Assembly (NCBI RefSeq): GCF_022921075.1
Contig: NZ_CP095050.1
Coordinates: forward strand, 2,046,001-2,110,000
DNA length: 64,000 nucleotides
Origin: Hymenobacter sp. 5317J-9
GTDB taxonomy: Bacteria; Bacteroidota; Bacteroidia; Cytophagales; Hymenobacteraceae
Direction of reading: 5' to 3'
The position numbers were made by a program, and so were the translations under genes. The stretch's first letter is position 1. The number at the start of each line of letters is the position of its first letter. The notes beneath the pieces are model-generated. The model did not search any database and had not been told where the DNA came from. It worked only from the letters and a program-made list of their open reading frames with translations. Of this stretch, positions 32,336 through 40,029 are shown in pieces.

Positions 32336-32370
32336 AAAAAGGCCTGACGTGTGAGCGTCAGGCCTTTTTT
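32336..32370. terminator. bidirectional Rho-independent terminator after ychF
   Basis: AAAAAGGCCTGACG and CGTCAGGCCTTTTTT close a 6-nt loop. It is shared with the convergent M48 protease gene. Confidence 0.9.
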
Positions 32371-32397
32371 ATTATGGGCTAGCAAGAGCAGACCCTG

Positions 32398-33852
32398 CTA
32401 CTTCGCAATCTTAAACAACGTGCCTTTGGGAAGCTGCGTGCTGGTTTTCATGCCGTTGAGAATGGCCATTTCCTCGTAGCGCTTGCTGGGGATGCCGTTG
32501 GCGGCCAAGGCCGAGGCCAAGGTGGTGTTGCTGGCGGCCGATTTAATGCGGATATGCTCGGGCTGGCGGTTCAGCTTGCTGGCGTCGGTGAGGCGGGCGT
32601 AGCCCTGGGCGGCGCGCTGGAACTGGGGCGCGTAAGTACCGAAGTTGGAAGCCGCGGCTAGGCCCACGAAAGCGTACACGGTTTGGCCGTCCTGCAGCAG
32701 CTGGGCCAGCACGTGGGCGCCCTGCTGGCCGTCCTGTGCCGCCTGGTCGCCTTCAAACACGAGGGCCGGGAAGCCGTTAATGGTGGTTTTCTGGGCGCTG
32801 GCTCCCTGCACGCCAATGGCTTTGGCCAGGTCCTGCGCGGCGGCGTCGAGCGAGCCGTTGCCGGCGCCCAGGAACACCAGCAGCGCCTTGCCGTTGGGCT
32901 CGGCCATCTGGAACTTGTCGGGCGAGTTTTGCGACTTCCAGCCCGAGGGGATGGGGAAGCGGAACTTCAGGTCGGGGTGGTAGAACACGCCGCCTTCCAC
33001 ATAGCCCTGGCGCGGGTCTTCGCCGTAGGTGAGGCCCTCAATGGCTTTGAGGTACTGGTTGCGATTGATGGCCAGCGGGCGGTTGCCCACCGACTGCTTG
33101 GCTTGCGCGGCCAGGCTTTTCACGCGGGTGTAGCGGTCGGCCGAGTTGGGGTGGGTGCTCAGGAAGGTGGGGATGCTGCTGCCGCTTTGCTCCTCGGTAC
33201 GTTGCAGTGTCTGGAAGAAGTCGGCCATGTGGCTGGCGTCGTAGCCGATTTTGGTCGAGTACTTCACGCCCAGGGCGTCGGATTCGTTCTCGTCGTCGCG
33301 GCCGTACTTGAGCATGCCCAGGCCCACCACCTGCTGGGCCACGCCGCCCACCGACTGCATCACGCGCGGCGCCAGCACCGAGCCCAGTATCATGCCGATG
33401 CCGGCAATGGTGCTGCGGGTTTGCTGCTTTTTGCCGTGCTGGGCGGTGATGTGGCCCAACTCGTGGCCGAGCACGCCGGCAAACTGGGCTTCATCATTGA
33501 AATACGCCATGATGCCGCGCGTGAAATACACGTGGCCGTCGGGCGTGGCAAAGGCATTGATAACCGGCGAGTCGACTACGGTGAAGCCGTAATCGCCGGG
33601 GCGGTCTGAAATGGCCGTCATCTGCTTGCCTTTGGCGTCGATGAGTTTCTGGAGCGAGGCGCTGTTGTAGAGGCCAAACTGGGCAATGACGGCCGGGTCG
33701 GGCTTGGCGCCCTGCAGGGGGCGGGCGGCGGGGGTGCGGGGAGCGGCCGGCGTGCGCGCGGCCCAGTCGGTGAGGCTCGAAGAGCTGGCCAGGGGCAGCA
33801 GCAAGGTCAGCAGCGCGCCAGTGCGCAGGCCGCGAAGAAGAGAGGTATTCAT
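32398..33852 (-). CDS. secreted M48-family zinc metalloprotease
   Basis: The protein has 484 residues. A signal peptide (LRTGALLTLLLPLASSSS) precedes the M48 domain: VINAFATPDGHVYFTRGIMAYFNDEAQFAGVLGHELGHITAQHGKK with the HELGH zinc motif (about 132), and ENESDALGVKY with the third ligand Glu; STHPNSADR matches BepA-like proteins. The middle (about 280-400) is an unknown domain with RFPIPSGWKSQNSPDKFQM, and the end (about 430-484: IKSAASNTTLASALAANGI...LPKGTLFKI) resembles a peptidoglycan-binding LysM-like tail. Likely role: periplasmic quality control of outer-membrane proteins. Confidence 0.88.
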   Translation of the reverse strand: MNTSLLRGLRTGALLTLLLPLASSSSLTDWAARTPAAPRTPAARPLQGAKPDPAVIAQFGLYNSASLQKLIDAKGKQMTAISDRPGDYGFTVVDSPVINAFATPDGHVYFTRGIMAYFNDEAQFAGVLGHELGHITAQHGKKQQTRSTIAGIGMILGSVLAPRVMQSVGGVAQQVVGLGMLKYGRDDENESDALGVKYSTKIGYDASHMADFFQTLQRTEEQSGSSIPTFLSTHPNSADRYTRVKSLAAQAKQSVGNRPLAINRNQYLKAIEGLTYGEDPRQGYVEGGVFYHPDLKFRFPIPSGWKSQNSPDKFQMAEPNGKALLVFLGAGNGSLDAAAQDLAKAIGVQGASAQKTTINGFPALVFEGDQAAQDGQQGAHVLAQLLQDGQTVYAFVGLAAASNFGTYAPQFQRAAQGYARLTDASKLNRQPEHIRIKSAASNTTLASALAANGIPSKRYEEMAILNGMKTSTQLPKGTLFKIAK

Positions 33853-34072
33853 AGGAACAAATAAAGCGGCTTACGCCGGTGAAGGGCAACGAATGGGCTT
33901 GCAACGGAGCGGGCGGGGGCTAAGGTTGCGCTTACGCCCCGCGGCGTTTCTACTGCTGGCCTAGAAGCAGCATAGCTATTTCCCTGCCAGCTTGGGCAAC
34001 GGCGCGTTTTTATTCATGGGAAGCACATGCACGCAATGAAAATATTGCGGCTCTTTCCTTTCGTGTTGGGCT

Positions 34073-34921
34073 ATGAAACGTGGTATGTGTGTGTGGCGGG
34101 CGGCGGTAGTGCCGGCCGTGCTGCTTGCGGGAATAATGGGCTGCAGCCGGCACCCGGTGGCCAGCAATGCCGGCCGTTTCGCGGCCGTGCCGCCGGTCAT
34201 CGACGGGTTGGCCACCGACTGGACCGACTCGCTCCGCTACGACCCCGGCAGCAAGCTGCAGTACCAGGTGCTAAACGACGGCCGCCACGTGTACCTGCGC
34301 CTCAAGGCCGCCGACCTGGCCACCCAGGCCCGAATACTGCGCCTGGGCCTCACGGTGTGGCTCGACACCACGGGCCGCAACCAGCATCAATTTGGGGTGC
34401 ATTATCCGCTGGGCAACCAACCCGGCACCGGCGCCCCAACGCGTCCCGACGGCCCGGCGGCTGGCTCCGCTGCTGGCCCCAACGACCGGCGCGAGAGCAT
34501 GGCCCAGGCCATCGGGCAGATGCGTGAAATGGAGTTGCTGCACTACAAAGGCAGCGCCGAGCCCACTCTGACCGATACCCAGTCGCAGCTGGGCGTGAAA
34601 GCCGCCATGAGCCTCGACGCGCAGGAAAGCCTGGTTTATGAGTTGGCCGTTCCCCTGCGCTTGCTTTACCGCACGCTGCGCACCCTCACCGGCCGCCCGG
34701 CCGTGGTGGGTTTCACCCTGGCCGGGGGCAAACTGGTAATGCCCGCACAAGGCGGCAGTATGCAGGGGCCGGGCATGCGCGGGGGAGGCATGGGAGGGAT
34801 GCGCGGCGGCCACGGCGGCGGGGGAGGCATGCGGGGCGGCGGCATGCGGGGCGGCTATGGCGGCGGCCAGCAGGCCTCGGCCATTAGCCTGAAAACCAGT
34901 CTGCAGATAAGCAGCCGATAG
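34073..34921 (+). CDS. lipoprotein with CBM9-like domain and Gly-Met-Arg-rich tail
   Basis: The protein has 282 residues. The N-terminal lipobox AGIMGC suggests lipidation at Cys23. Residues about 38-220 look like a carbohydrate-binding family 9-like sheet (PPVIDGLATDWTDS, YQVLNDGRHVYLRLKAADLATQARI, LRLGLTVWLDTTGRNQ, LVYELAVPL), found in Bacteroidota outer-membrane lipoproteins. From about 228 it becomes a low-complexity tail of GGM/MRGGG/GGHGGGG units, then a final SAISLKTSLQISSR strand. Tail and domain together are unusual; ligand unknown. The stop lies 11 bp from the stop of the convergent T9SS plug gene. Confidence 0.6.
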   Translation: MKRGMCVWRAAVVPAVLLAGIMGCSRHPVASNAGRFAAVPPVIDGLATDWTDSLRYDPGSKLQYQVLNDGRHVYLRLKAADLATQARILRLGLTVWLDTTGRNQHQFGVHYPLGNQPGTGAPTRPDGPAAGSAAGPNDRRESMAQAIGQMREMELLHYKGSAEPTLTDTQSQLGVKAAMSLDAQESLVYELAVPLRLLYRTLRTLTGRPAVVGFTLAGGKLVMPAQGGSMQGPGMRGGGMGGMRGGHGGGGGMRGGGMRGGYGGGQQASAISLKTSLQISSR

Positions 34922-34932
34922 GCGCCGCGTGG

Positions 34933-36273
34933 TTATTGTCGGCTGTTCATGTCCACGGTCTGGTAGCCGATGAGCAGGTCGGTGCGAGTGCCGGGCGGGC
35001 GGTAGTACACCAGCAGGTCGTACTGGTTTTCGGTTTGCTGGTGCGTGCCTTCGAAGTACACTTCGTCGGGCGCCGTGCCGCGGGCGCCGGCCACGGCAAA
35101 ATCGTAGTTGTAATACCCCTGCTTGAGCAGGGCGTGGCCGGTGTACAGCTGCTTGGCTTCGTCGTAGGTCAGCCGGAATTCGTCCTTCAGCTGCCAGTCG
35201 GTCATGGCCCCGAAGGCGTATACCGGGCCGGGAGCGGGCTGGTCGGCCTTCAGCTGGAAGGTCACATCGAAATAGTCGGCGTTGGTGGCGCCGTTGCCGT
35301 ACTCGCGGCTCTCGAACACGCGCTGGCCGTTGGCGTCCTGGTACTGGTTGTAGGCCAGCTTCTGGCGCGAGGTTTCGGGCTGCAGCTCCACAGCGGTGGG
35401 GTTGGCGCGCGGGTCGACGTGCAGCACGCCGATGCCCACGCTCTGGGCCGCGCGGGTGTCGAAGTAACGGTACTCGCTCAGGCCCGGAAACGCGTTTTCG
35501 AAGTTGAAATACTGGTATTCGAGCCGGCGCTCGGCGTCGCGCACGAAGGTGGGGCGCAGGTTGACCTTGGCGTTGTCCCAACGGAAGTTCTGGCGCAGTA
35601 TCACCTTCACTTCGGCCGCGGGGTTCACCAGGTCCACCCCCGCGTAGCCAATGGCAAAATCGAGCTGCTGCAGGGTGTAGCGCTCCTGGCCGCCCACCAC
35701 GAAGCCGGGCTTGAGGCCCACCTGCACCTGGTTTTCGTACACCAGCAGCCGGCGCGACACGACGGGCACCCCGCCGCTGCTCTGCACCACCAGCAGGTAA
35801 TTGCCGCTGATTTTAACGCCCGGCGCCCGCAGGCGGTAGTGGAAATACGGCACCTTGGTGCCCGTGCCCACCCGGTAGTCGGTGATGAGAAACTCGTTTA
35901 TCTCGTTCAGAAACTGCATGTCGGTCAGCACCGAGGGCTGCCAGTCCACGTCGCAGTGAATGAGCTTGGCCGTGTAGCGCTGGCTCTGGCTGCCCAGCAC
36001 GTCAAACTCCAGCATAATGGCCTGGCTCTGGCCCAGCGGCACCACCGGCGGCTGAAACACCTCGTTGGGCTGGCCCGTGCCCACGTAGCACTGCACGCTG
36101 CGCACGTCGGGCGAGTAGGTGTAGTCCTGGTAGCGCAGGGTTTTGTCGGCGTAGTATTCGGGGGGCTTGGCGGTGCCCGCGCCCGCGCGGGCGGCGTTGG
36201 GGTCGGTGATGGGCGTGCCCAGCGGCACGCAGGCGGTGGCCAGCAGGAGGGAAGCGAGGGGAAGGAAGCGCAT
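34933..36273 (-). CDS. type IX secretion system plug protein (DUF5103)
   Basis: The protein has 446 residues. A lipoprotein-like signal ends LLLATACV. The DUF5103 architecture is clear: TLRYQDYTYSPDVRSVQCYVGTGQPNEVFQPPVVPLGQSQAIMLEFDVLG, LIHCDVDWQPSVLTDMQFLNEINEFLITDYRVGTGTKVPYFHYRL (first domain), NQVQVGLKPGFVVGGQERYTLQQLDF, then a C-terminal Ig/CBM48-like part with YAFGAMTDWQLKDEFRLTYDEAKQLYTG. In Flavobacterium this protein plugs the SprA translocon. No other T9SS gene is adjacent. The start lies 4 bp after a TACTTTCG box on the minus strand, again a nearly leaderless layout. Confidence 0.88.
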   Translation of the reverse strand: MRFLPLASLLLATACVPLGTPITDPNAARAGAGTAKPPEYYADKTLRYQDYTYSPDVRSVQCYVGTGQPNEVFQPPVVPLGQSQAIMLEFDVLGSQSQRYTAKLIHCDVDWQPSVLTDMQFLNEINEFLITDYRVGTGTKVPYFHYRLRAPGVKISGNYLLVVQSSGGVPVVSRRLLVYENQVQVGLKPGFVVGGQERYTLQQLDFAIGYAGVDLVNPAAEVKVILRQNFRWDNAKVNLRPTFVRDAERRLEYQYFNFENAFPGLSEYRYFDTRAAQSVGIGVLHVDPRANPTAVELQPETSRQKLAYNQYQDANGQRVFESREYGNGATNADYFDVTFQLKADQPAPGPVYAFGAMTDWQLKDEFRLTYDEAKQLYTGHALLKQGYYNYDFAVAGARGTAPDEVYFEGTHQQTENQYDLLVYYRPPGTRTDLLIGYQTVDMNSRQ

Positions 36274-36330
36274 GGGGCGAAAGTACGCCTGCGGTGCTTT
36301 CTCCGTGCCCCCGGCGGGCCCGGCGCTCCT

Positions 36331-36338
36331 TACATTTG
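36331..36338 (+). promoter_or_regulatory. -7 promoter box (TACATTTG)
   Basis: A perfect TAnnTTTG match 25 bp before the GTG of the gene at 36364. Confidence 0.5.
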
Positions 36339-36363
36339 GGCGAAATCCTAAGCCCGTTCCGCC

Positions 36364-37323
36364 GTGAAGCCCTCCCGAACCCGAACCCTGCTCCTTGGGC
36401 TGACCGCGGGAGTACTTTATGCTTTTCTGGCTATGCTCATAGTCTCGGCCAATCGGAAAGGCGTTTCGTTGGCCTACATCTACGTGCTGCCGCTGGTGCT
36501 GGGCGCCATTCCCGTGTTGTTTTCCACCCGCGAACAGCTGCAGGCTTACAAGGATTATGTGCTGCTGCCTTGGGGCATCGTGATGACCTTCTTTTTTCTG
36601 TGTTTTATCAACGGGTTCGAGGGCATGATATGCCTGGTCATCATCGTGGGGCCTTTTGTGCTGTTGGCCAGCTTCGGGGCGTTTATCAGCCGGCTGGCCA
36701 AGCTACGCAACGAAGCCAACGGCACGAAGCTCTACGTGTCGCTGCTCCTGCTGCCCTTTTTCACGCTTTTGGTAGAAAGCTTCAGCAAGCCCACAGACCG
36801 GTTTTACACCGTCGCGACCTCAGTTCGCATCAAGGCCGGACGGGCGCAGGTGTGGCCCGCCATCAAAAACGTGCGCAACATCAACGCCAGCGAGATTGCG
36901 CCGCACTTCGTCCACCTCATCGGCGTGCCTAAGCCCCTCGACGGCCGGCTCGACCACGACGGCATCGGCGGTGTTCGGCGCATTACCTGGGAGAAAGGCA
37001 TCCGGTTTCAGGAGCGCATCACGGCCTGGCACGACAGCACCGGCTTTGCCTACGACATCGACGTCGACCCGGCATCCATCACGCCCACCACGCTCGATGA
37101 GCACGTGATGATTGGCGGCGAATATTTCGACGTGGTGCGGGGCAGCTACCACATTGCGCCCGCCGGCCCCGGCCACTGCCTCGTCACCCTGAGCTGTACC
37201 TACCGCATCACCACCAACTTGCCCACCTACAGCCGGTGGTGGGCCGATTTCGTGCTTGACGATTTTAATGCAATGATATTGGAAGTCATCAAGCACCGCA
37301 GCGAGCAAACGGCCAACCTGTAG
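36364..37323 (+). CDS. membrane protein with C-terminal SRPBCC/START-like domain
   Basis: The protein has 319 residues from the GTG at 36364. Four membrane segments lie at about 9-27, 37-53, 72-88 and 95-115, plus one at about 132-142. The C-terminal half (about 155-315) resembles the polyketide-cyclase/SRPBCC fold: RAQVWPAIKNVRNINASEIAPHFVHLIGVPKPLDGRLDHDGIGGVRRITWEKGIRFQERITAWHD, then HIAPAGPGHCLVTLSCTYRITTNLPTYSRWWADFVL. Such domains bind hydrophobic ligands. A similar domain order occurs in some proteins annotated only as hypothetical. The function is unknown. Confidence 0.65.
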   Translation: MKPSRTRTLLLGLTAGVLYAFLAMLIVSANRKGVSLAYIYVLPLVLGAIPVLFSTREQLQAYKDYVLLPWGIVMTFFFLCFINGFEGMICLVIIVGPFVLLASFGAFISRLAKLRNEANGTKLYVSLLLLPFFTLLVESFSKPTDRFYTVATSVRIKAGRAQVWPAIKNVRNINASEIAPHFVHLIGVPKPLDGRLDHDGIGGVRRITWEKGIRFQERITAWHDSTGFAYDIDVDPASITPTTLDEHVMIGGEYFDVVRGSYHIAPAGPGHCLVTLSCTYRITTNLPTYSRWWADFVLDDFNAMILEVIKHRSEQTANL

Positions 37324-37366
37324 TTATTGGCCCCTGCATTCTCTCAATTTTCTCTACACTACTCAC

Positions 37367-37804
37367 ATGCTACAACTCGGACGCTGGATTGGCCAATACA
37401 CCTTCAGTAATAAAGCTTACAACGAGATGCGTGGCTTCGAGCACACCACCTTCACCATTGATATTGACGACAGCAGCGGCAGCAGATTTACTGGTCGGGT
37501 ACAGGACGATTTAACAACCGGCGGGACCGAAGGAATTGGCGAAATCAGTGGCAAAGTCAACGGTAGTGTCGTCGAGTTTGTGAAGCAAATGCCCGTTATG
37601 ACGCTACTATTCAGCGACAGCGGGGAAAGCAGAACCTACAATAGAAAGCACAACAACATCTATTATTCGGGCAGGTTATCTGCAGATGGAAAATCAATTA
37701 GCGGAAGCTGGAAATTCAAATTTTCTATTATCTGGATTGGCTTCCTTCCCTATTTTTCAAAAGGAGTGGGCGGTACCTGGAATATGCAGTTGGTAGAAGA
37801 ATAG
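37367..37804 (+). CDS. small sheet-rich hypothetical protein
   Basis: The protein has 145 residues without signal peptide. It alternates short strands and turns (GRWIGQYTFSNKAYNEM, FTIDIDDSSGSRFTGRVQDDL, GEISGKVNGSVVEFVKQMPV, IYYSGRLSADGKSISGSWKFKF), as in lipocalin- or avidin-like barrels. Composition is AT-richer than neighbours, with more Asn, Ser and Ile, so recent transfer is possible. A strong terminator follows. Confidence 0.55.
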   Translation: MLQLGRWIGQYTFSNKAYNEMRGFEHTTFTIDIDDSSGSRFTGRVQDDLTTGGTEGIGEISGKVNGSVVEFVKQMPVMTLLFSDSGESRTYNRKHNNIYYSGRLSADGKSISGSWKFKFSIIWIGFLPYFSKGVGGTWNMQLVEE

Positions 37805-37863
37805 ATTGGCAGGTGAGCAGCAATGGTGAGCCGGGCTGCATAAATTTCACTGCGAAAGCCCAT

Positions 37864-37906
37864 AAAAAAAGCCTCTTCCGAAGCAGTTGCTTCAGAAGAG
37901 GCTTTT
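37864..37906. terminator. bidirectional Rho-independent terminator
   Basis: AAAAAAGCCTCTTC and GAAGAGGCTTTT arms with a GAAGCA/TGCTTC inner stem. It lies between convergent genes ending at 37804 and 37928. Confidence 0.88.
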
Positions 37907-37927
37907 GAATTTTGGAGCAAGTTGTAA

Positions 37928-39838
37928 TTACACTTCCGCCAGCATTTCCCAACGGTCATTGAGTTGAGCCAGCTCCTTTTTTACCTGTTCAAATTTCATC
38001 GTTGCGTCTTTCAGCTGCGACGCATTCTCGTAGATTTTGGGGTCGGCAAGCTGCTTTTCGTAGCCAGCCAATTCCTTTTCCAATACGTCGATTTTAGCTT
38101 CGACTTCGGCCAGCTCTTTCAGGGCTTTTTTCTGGTCGGGCGAAGAGGTTTTGGCGGGCGTAGGGTCGGCTTTTTTCTCCTCCTTGGGCTGGGGTTTGTT
38201 GGCCGAAGGGCTGGGCAGGCCGGCTTTCTTGGCGGCCTTCTCGCGGTCTTCCTGCCACTGCTCGTACTCGACGTAGGTGCCGGGGTACTCTTTCAGCTGA
38301 TAATCCTCGATAAACCAGATTTTGGTGGCCACGTTTTCCACGAAGTACCGGTCGTGGCTGATGACGATGAACGTGCCTTCGTACTGCTCCAGGGCCTGAA
38401 TCAGGATGTTTACCGACACCATGTCCAGGTGGTTGGTCGGTTCGTCGAGCAGCAGGAAGTTGGCTTCCGAAATCAGGGTTTTGGCCAGGGCCACGCGGCT
38501 TTTCTCACCACCCGAGAGGACTTTGATTTTCTTGAAAACTTCCTCGCCAGTGAACAGGAAGGAGCCCAGCACCGAGCGCAATTCCATGTCGTTGCGCTTC
38601 GAGCCGGCCTCGCTCATCTCCTGCAGAATCTCGTTGTCGAGCGTGAGCGACTCCAGCTGGTGCTGGGCATAGAACGACATAATCACGTTGTGGCCCAGCT
38701 GGTGCTTGCCCGCGGTAGGCGCCTCGGTGCCGGCCACCAGGCGCATGAGCGTGGATTTGCCCTTGCCGTTGGCCCCGATGAGGGCAATTTTGTCGCCGCG
38801 CTCGATGTGCACGTTGGTGTCGCGGAAAATCAGTTTTTGGTCGTACTTCTTGGTCACGTGCTCCATGCGGAGGATGTGGCGGCCGGGCTCGACTTTGAAG
38901 GTGAACTTCATGTTGATTTTGGCGGCATCCTGGGCCACGTCCTCAATGCGCTCCAGCTTGTCCAGCGCCTTTACGCGGCTCTGGGCCTGCTTGGCCTTGC
39001 TGGCCTTGGCCTTGAAACGCTCGATGAAGCGCTCGGCCTGCCGAATCTGGGCCTGCTGGTTTTCAAAAGCTCCCTTCTGGATGAGGTTGCGCTCCTCTTT
39101 CTCTTCGAGGTAGTAGCTGTAGTTGCCGGCGTAGGGCACCAGCTTGCCGCCCAGCACCTCCACGGTGGTGTTGGTGGTGCGGTCGAGGAAGGCGCGGTCG
39201 TGGCTCACGATGATAACGGCGCCTTCGTAGTCAGCCAGGTAGTTCTCAATCCACTTAATGGAAGGCAAGTCCAGGTGGTTGGTCGGTTCGTCGAGGAGCA
39301 GGAGGGAAGGCTGCTGGAGCAGGATTTTGGCCAGCATCACGCGCATGCGCCAGCCACCCGAAAAGCTTTTCAGCGGCTTGGCCAGCTCTTCGGTGGTGAA
39401 GCCCAGGCCTTCGAGGATTTCCTCGGCGCGGGCCTGCATGGTGTAGCCGCCCAGGGCCTCAAATCGCTCCTGCATGGTGGCCAGCTTGTCCACCAAATCG
39501 TCGGAGTAGTCGGTTTCGAACTGCACCAGGATTTCGTCAATCTTCTTCTGCAAGTCCAGCGCTTCCTCAAACGCCTGCATGGCCACGTGCAGGATGCTCT
39601 CGTGCGTGTCGTAGCTCAGCAGGTCCTGGTTCAGGAAGCCCAGGCTCACGTCCTTGCTCATCGAAATCGAGCCTCCGTCGGCCTTGTACTCGCCCACCAA
39701 CAGGCGCAACAAAGTCGATTTGCCGGTGCCATTGAGGCCAATGAGGCCGATTTTGTCCTTGGGCTTGATGTGCAGACTCGCGTTGTCGTAGAGCGTGCGG
39801 GAGCCAAAGTGGAAGTCGAGGTCGGAAATAGAAATCAT
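37928..39838 (-). CDS. ABC-F family ATPase (duplicated ABC cassette)
   Basis: The protein has 636 residues from the ATG at 39838 (MISISDLDFHFG). Cassette 1: Walker A GLNGTGKSTL, signature LKSFSGGWRMRV, Walker B LLLLDEPTNHLD. Then a linker (about 230-320) rich in Lys/Glu/Gln, as in ABC-F proteins. Cassette 2: GANGKGKSTL, LSGGEKSRV, FLLLDEPTNHLD. The tail (about 530-636) is a charged coiled coil, found in Uup-type members. It has no membrane segments: ABC-F proteins act on the ribosome (translation factor or antibiotic protection). Regulation: a perfect TACCTTTG box lies 21 bp before the ATG. Confidence 0.93.
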   Translation of the reverse strand: MISISDLDFHFGSRTLYDNASLHIKPKDKIGLIGLNGTGKSTLLRLLVGEYKADGGSISMSKDVSLGFLNQDLLSYDTHESILHVAMQAFEEALDLQKKIDEILVQFETDYSDDLVDKLATMQERFEALGGYTMQARAEEILEGLGFTTEELAKPLKSFSGGWRMRVMLAKILLQQPSLLLLDEPTNHLDLPSIKWIENYLADYEGAVIIVSHDRAFLDRTTNTTVEVLGGKLVPYAGNYSYYLEEKEERNLIQKGAFENQQAQIRQAERFIERFKAKASKAKQAQSRVKALDKLERIEDVAQDAAKINMKFTFKVEPGRHILRMEHVTKKYDQKLIFRDTNVHIERGDKIALIGANGKGKSTLMRLVAGTEAPTAGKHQLGHNVIMSFYAQHQLESLTLDNEILQEMSEAGSKRNDMELRSVLGSFLFTGEEVFKKIKVLSGGEKSRVALAKTLISEANFLLLDEPTNHLDMVSVNILIQALEQYEGTFIVISHDRYFVENVATKIWFIEDYQLKEYPGTYVEYEQWQEDREKAAKKAGLPSPSANKPQPKEEKKADPTPAKTSSPDQKKALKELAEVEAKIDVLEKELAGYEKQLADPKIYENASQLKDATMKFEQVKKELAQLNDRWEMLAEV

Positions 39839-39859
39839 GGGGTCGGGGGTATTCGGGGG

Positions 39860-39867
39860 CAAAGGTA
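39860..39867 (-). promoter_or_regulatory. -7 promoter box of the ABC-F gene (TACCTTTG)
   Basis: A perfect TAnnTTTG match on the minus strand, 21 bp upstream of the ATG at 39838. Confidence 0.55.
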
Positions 39868-39919
39868 CGGAACCCCGGCCCGGCGTTTTTCGCTTCCGCC
39901 TGATTTCTGCCCGCCTGCC

Positions 39920-40016
39920 CCGGTCCGACGGCGCAGCCGTCTGACCGGTCGTCGTTGTTTATCGGCACGTTCTGATAACCTGACGGACCGGTCCGACGGC
40001 TAGGCCGTCGGACCGG
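39920..40016. repeat. family C: two GTCCGACGGC hairpins 39 bp apart
   Basis: Hairpin 1 (39920-39948) is CCGGTCCGACGGC with loop GCA and a nearly perfect return arm. Hairpin 2 (39988-40016) has the same 13-bp arm, loop TAG and a perfect return arm. The same unit thus occurs twice in direct repeat, each unit self-complementary. It fills the gap between the ABC-F gene start and the stop of the AsmA-like gene. Confidence 0.85.
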
Positions 40017-40029
40017 AGCGCAGCCGGTG

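Noticed and set aside
37964-40003. 679-residue open frame opposite the ABC-F gene
   Set aside because: It is an antisense shadow of GC-rich coding DNA; the minus strand carries both ABC cassettes intact, and the frame continues through the palindromic spacer.
39920-40016. CRISPR mini-array or attachment site in the GTCCGACGGC doublet
   Set aside because: Each unit is a self-complementary hairpin with a 3-nt loop, the spacing is single, and no integrase or cas gene is nearby.
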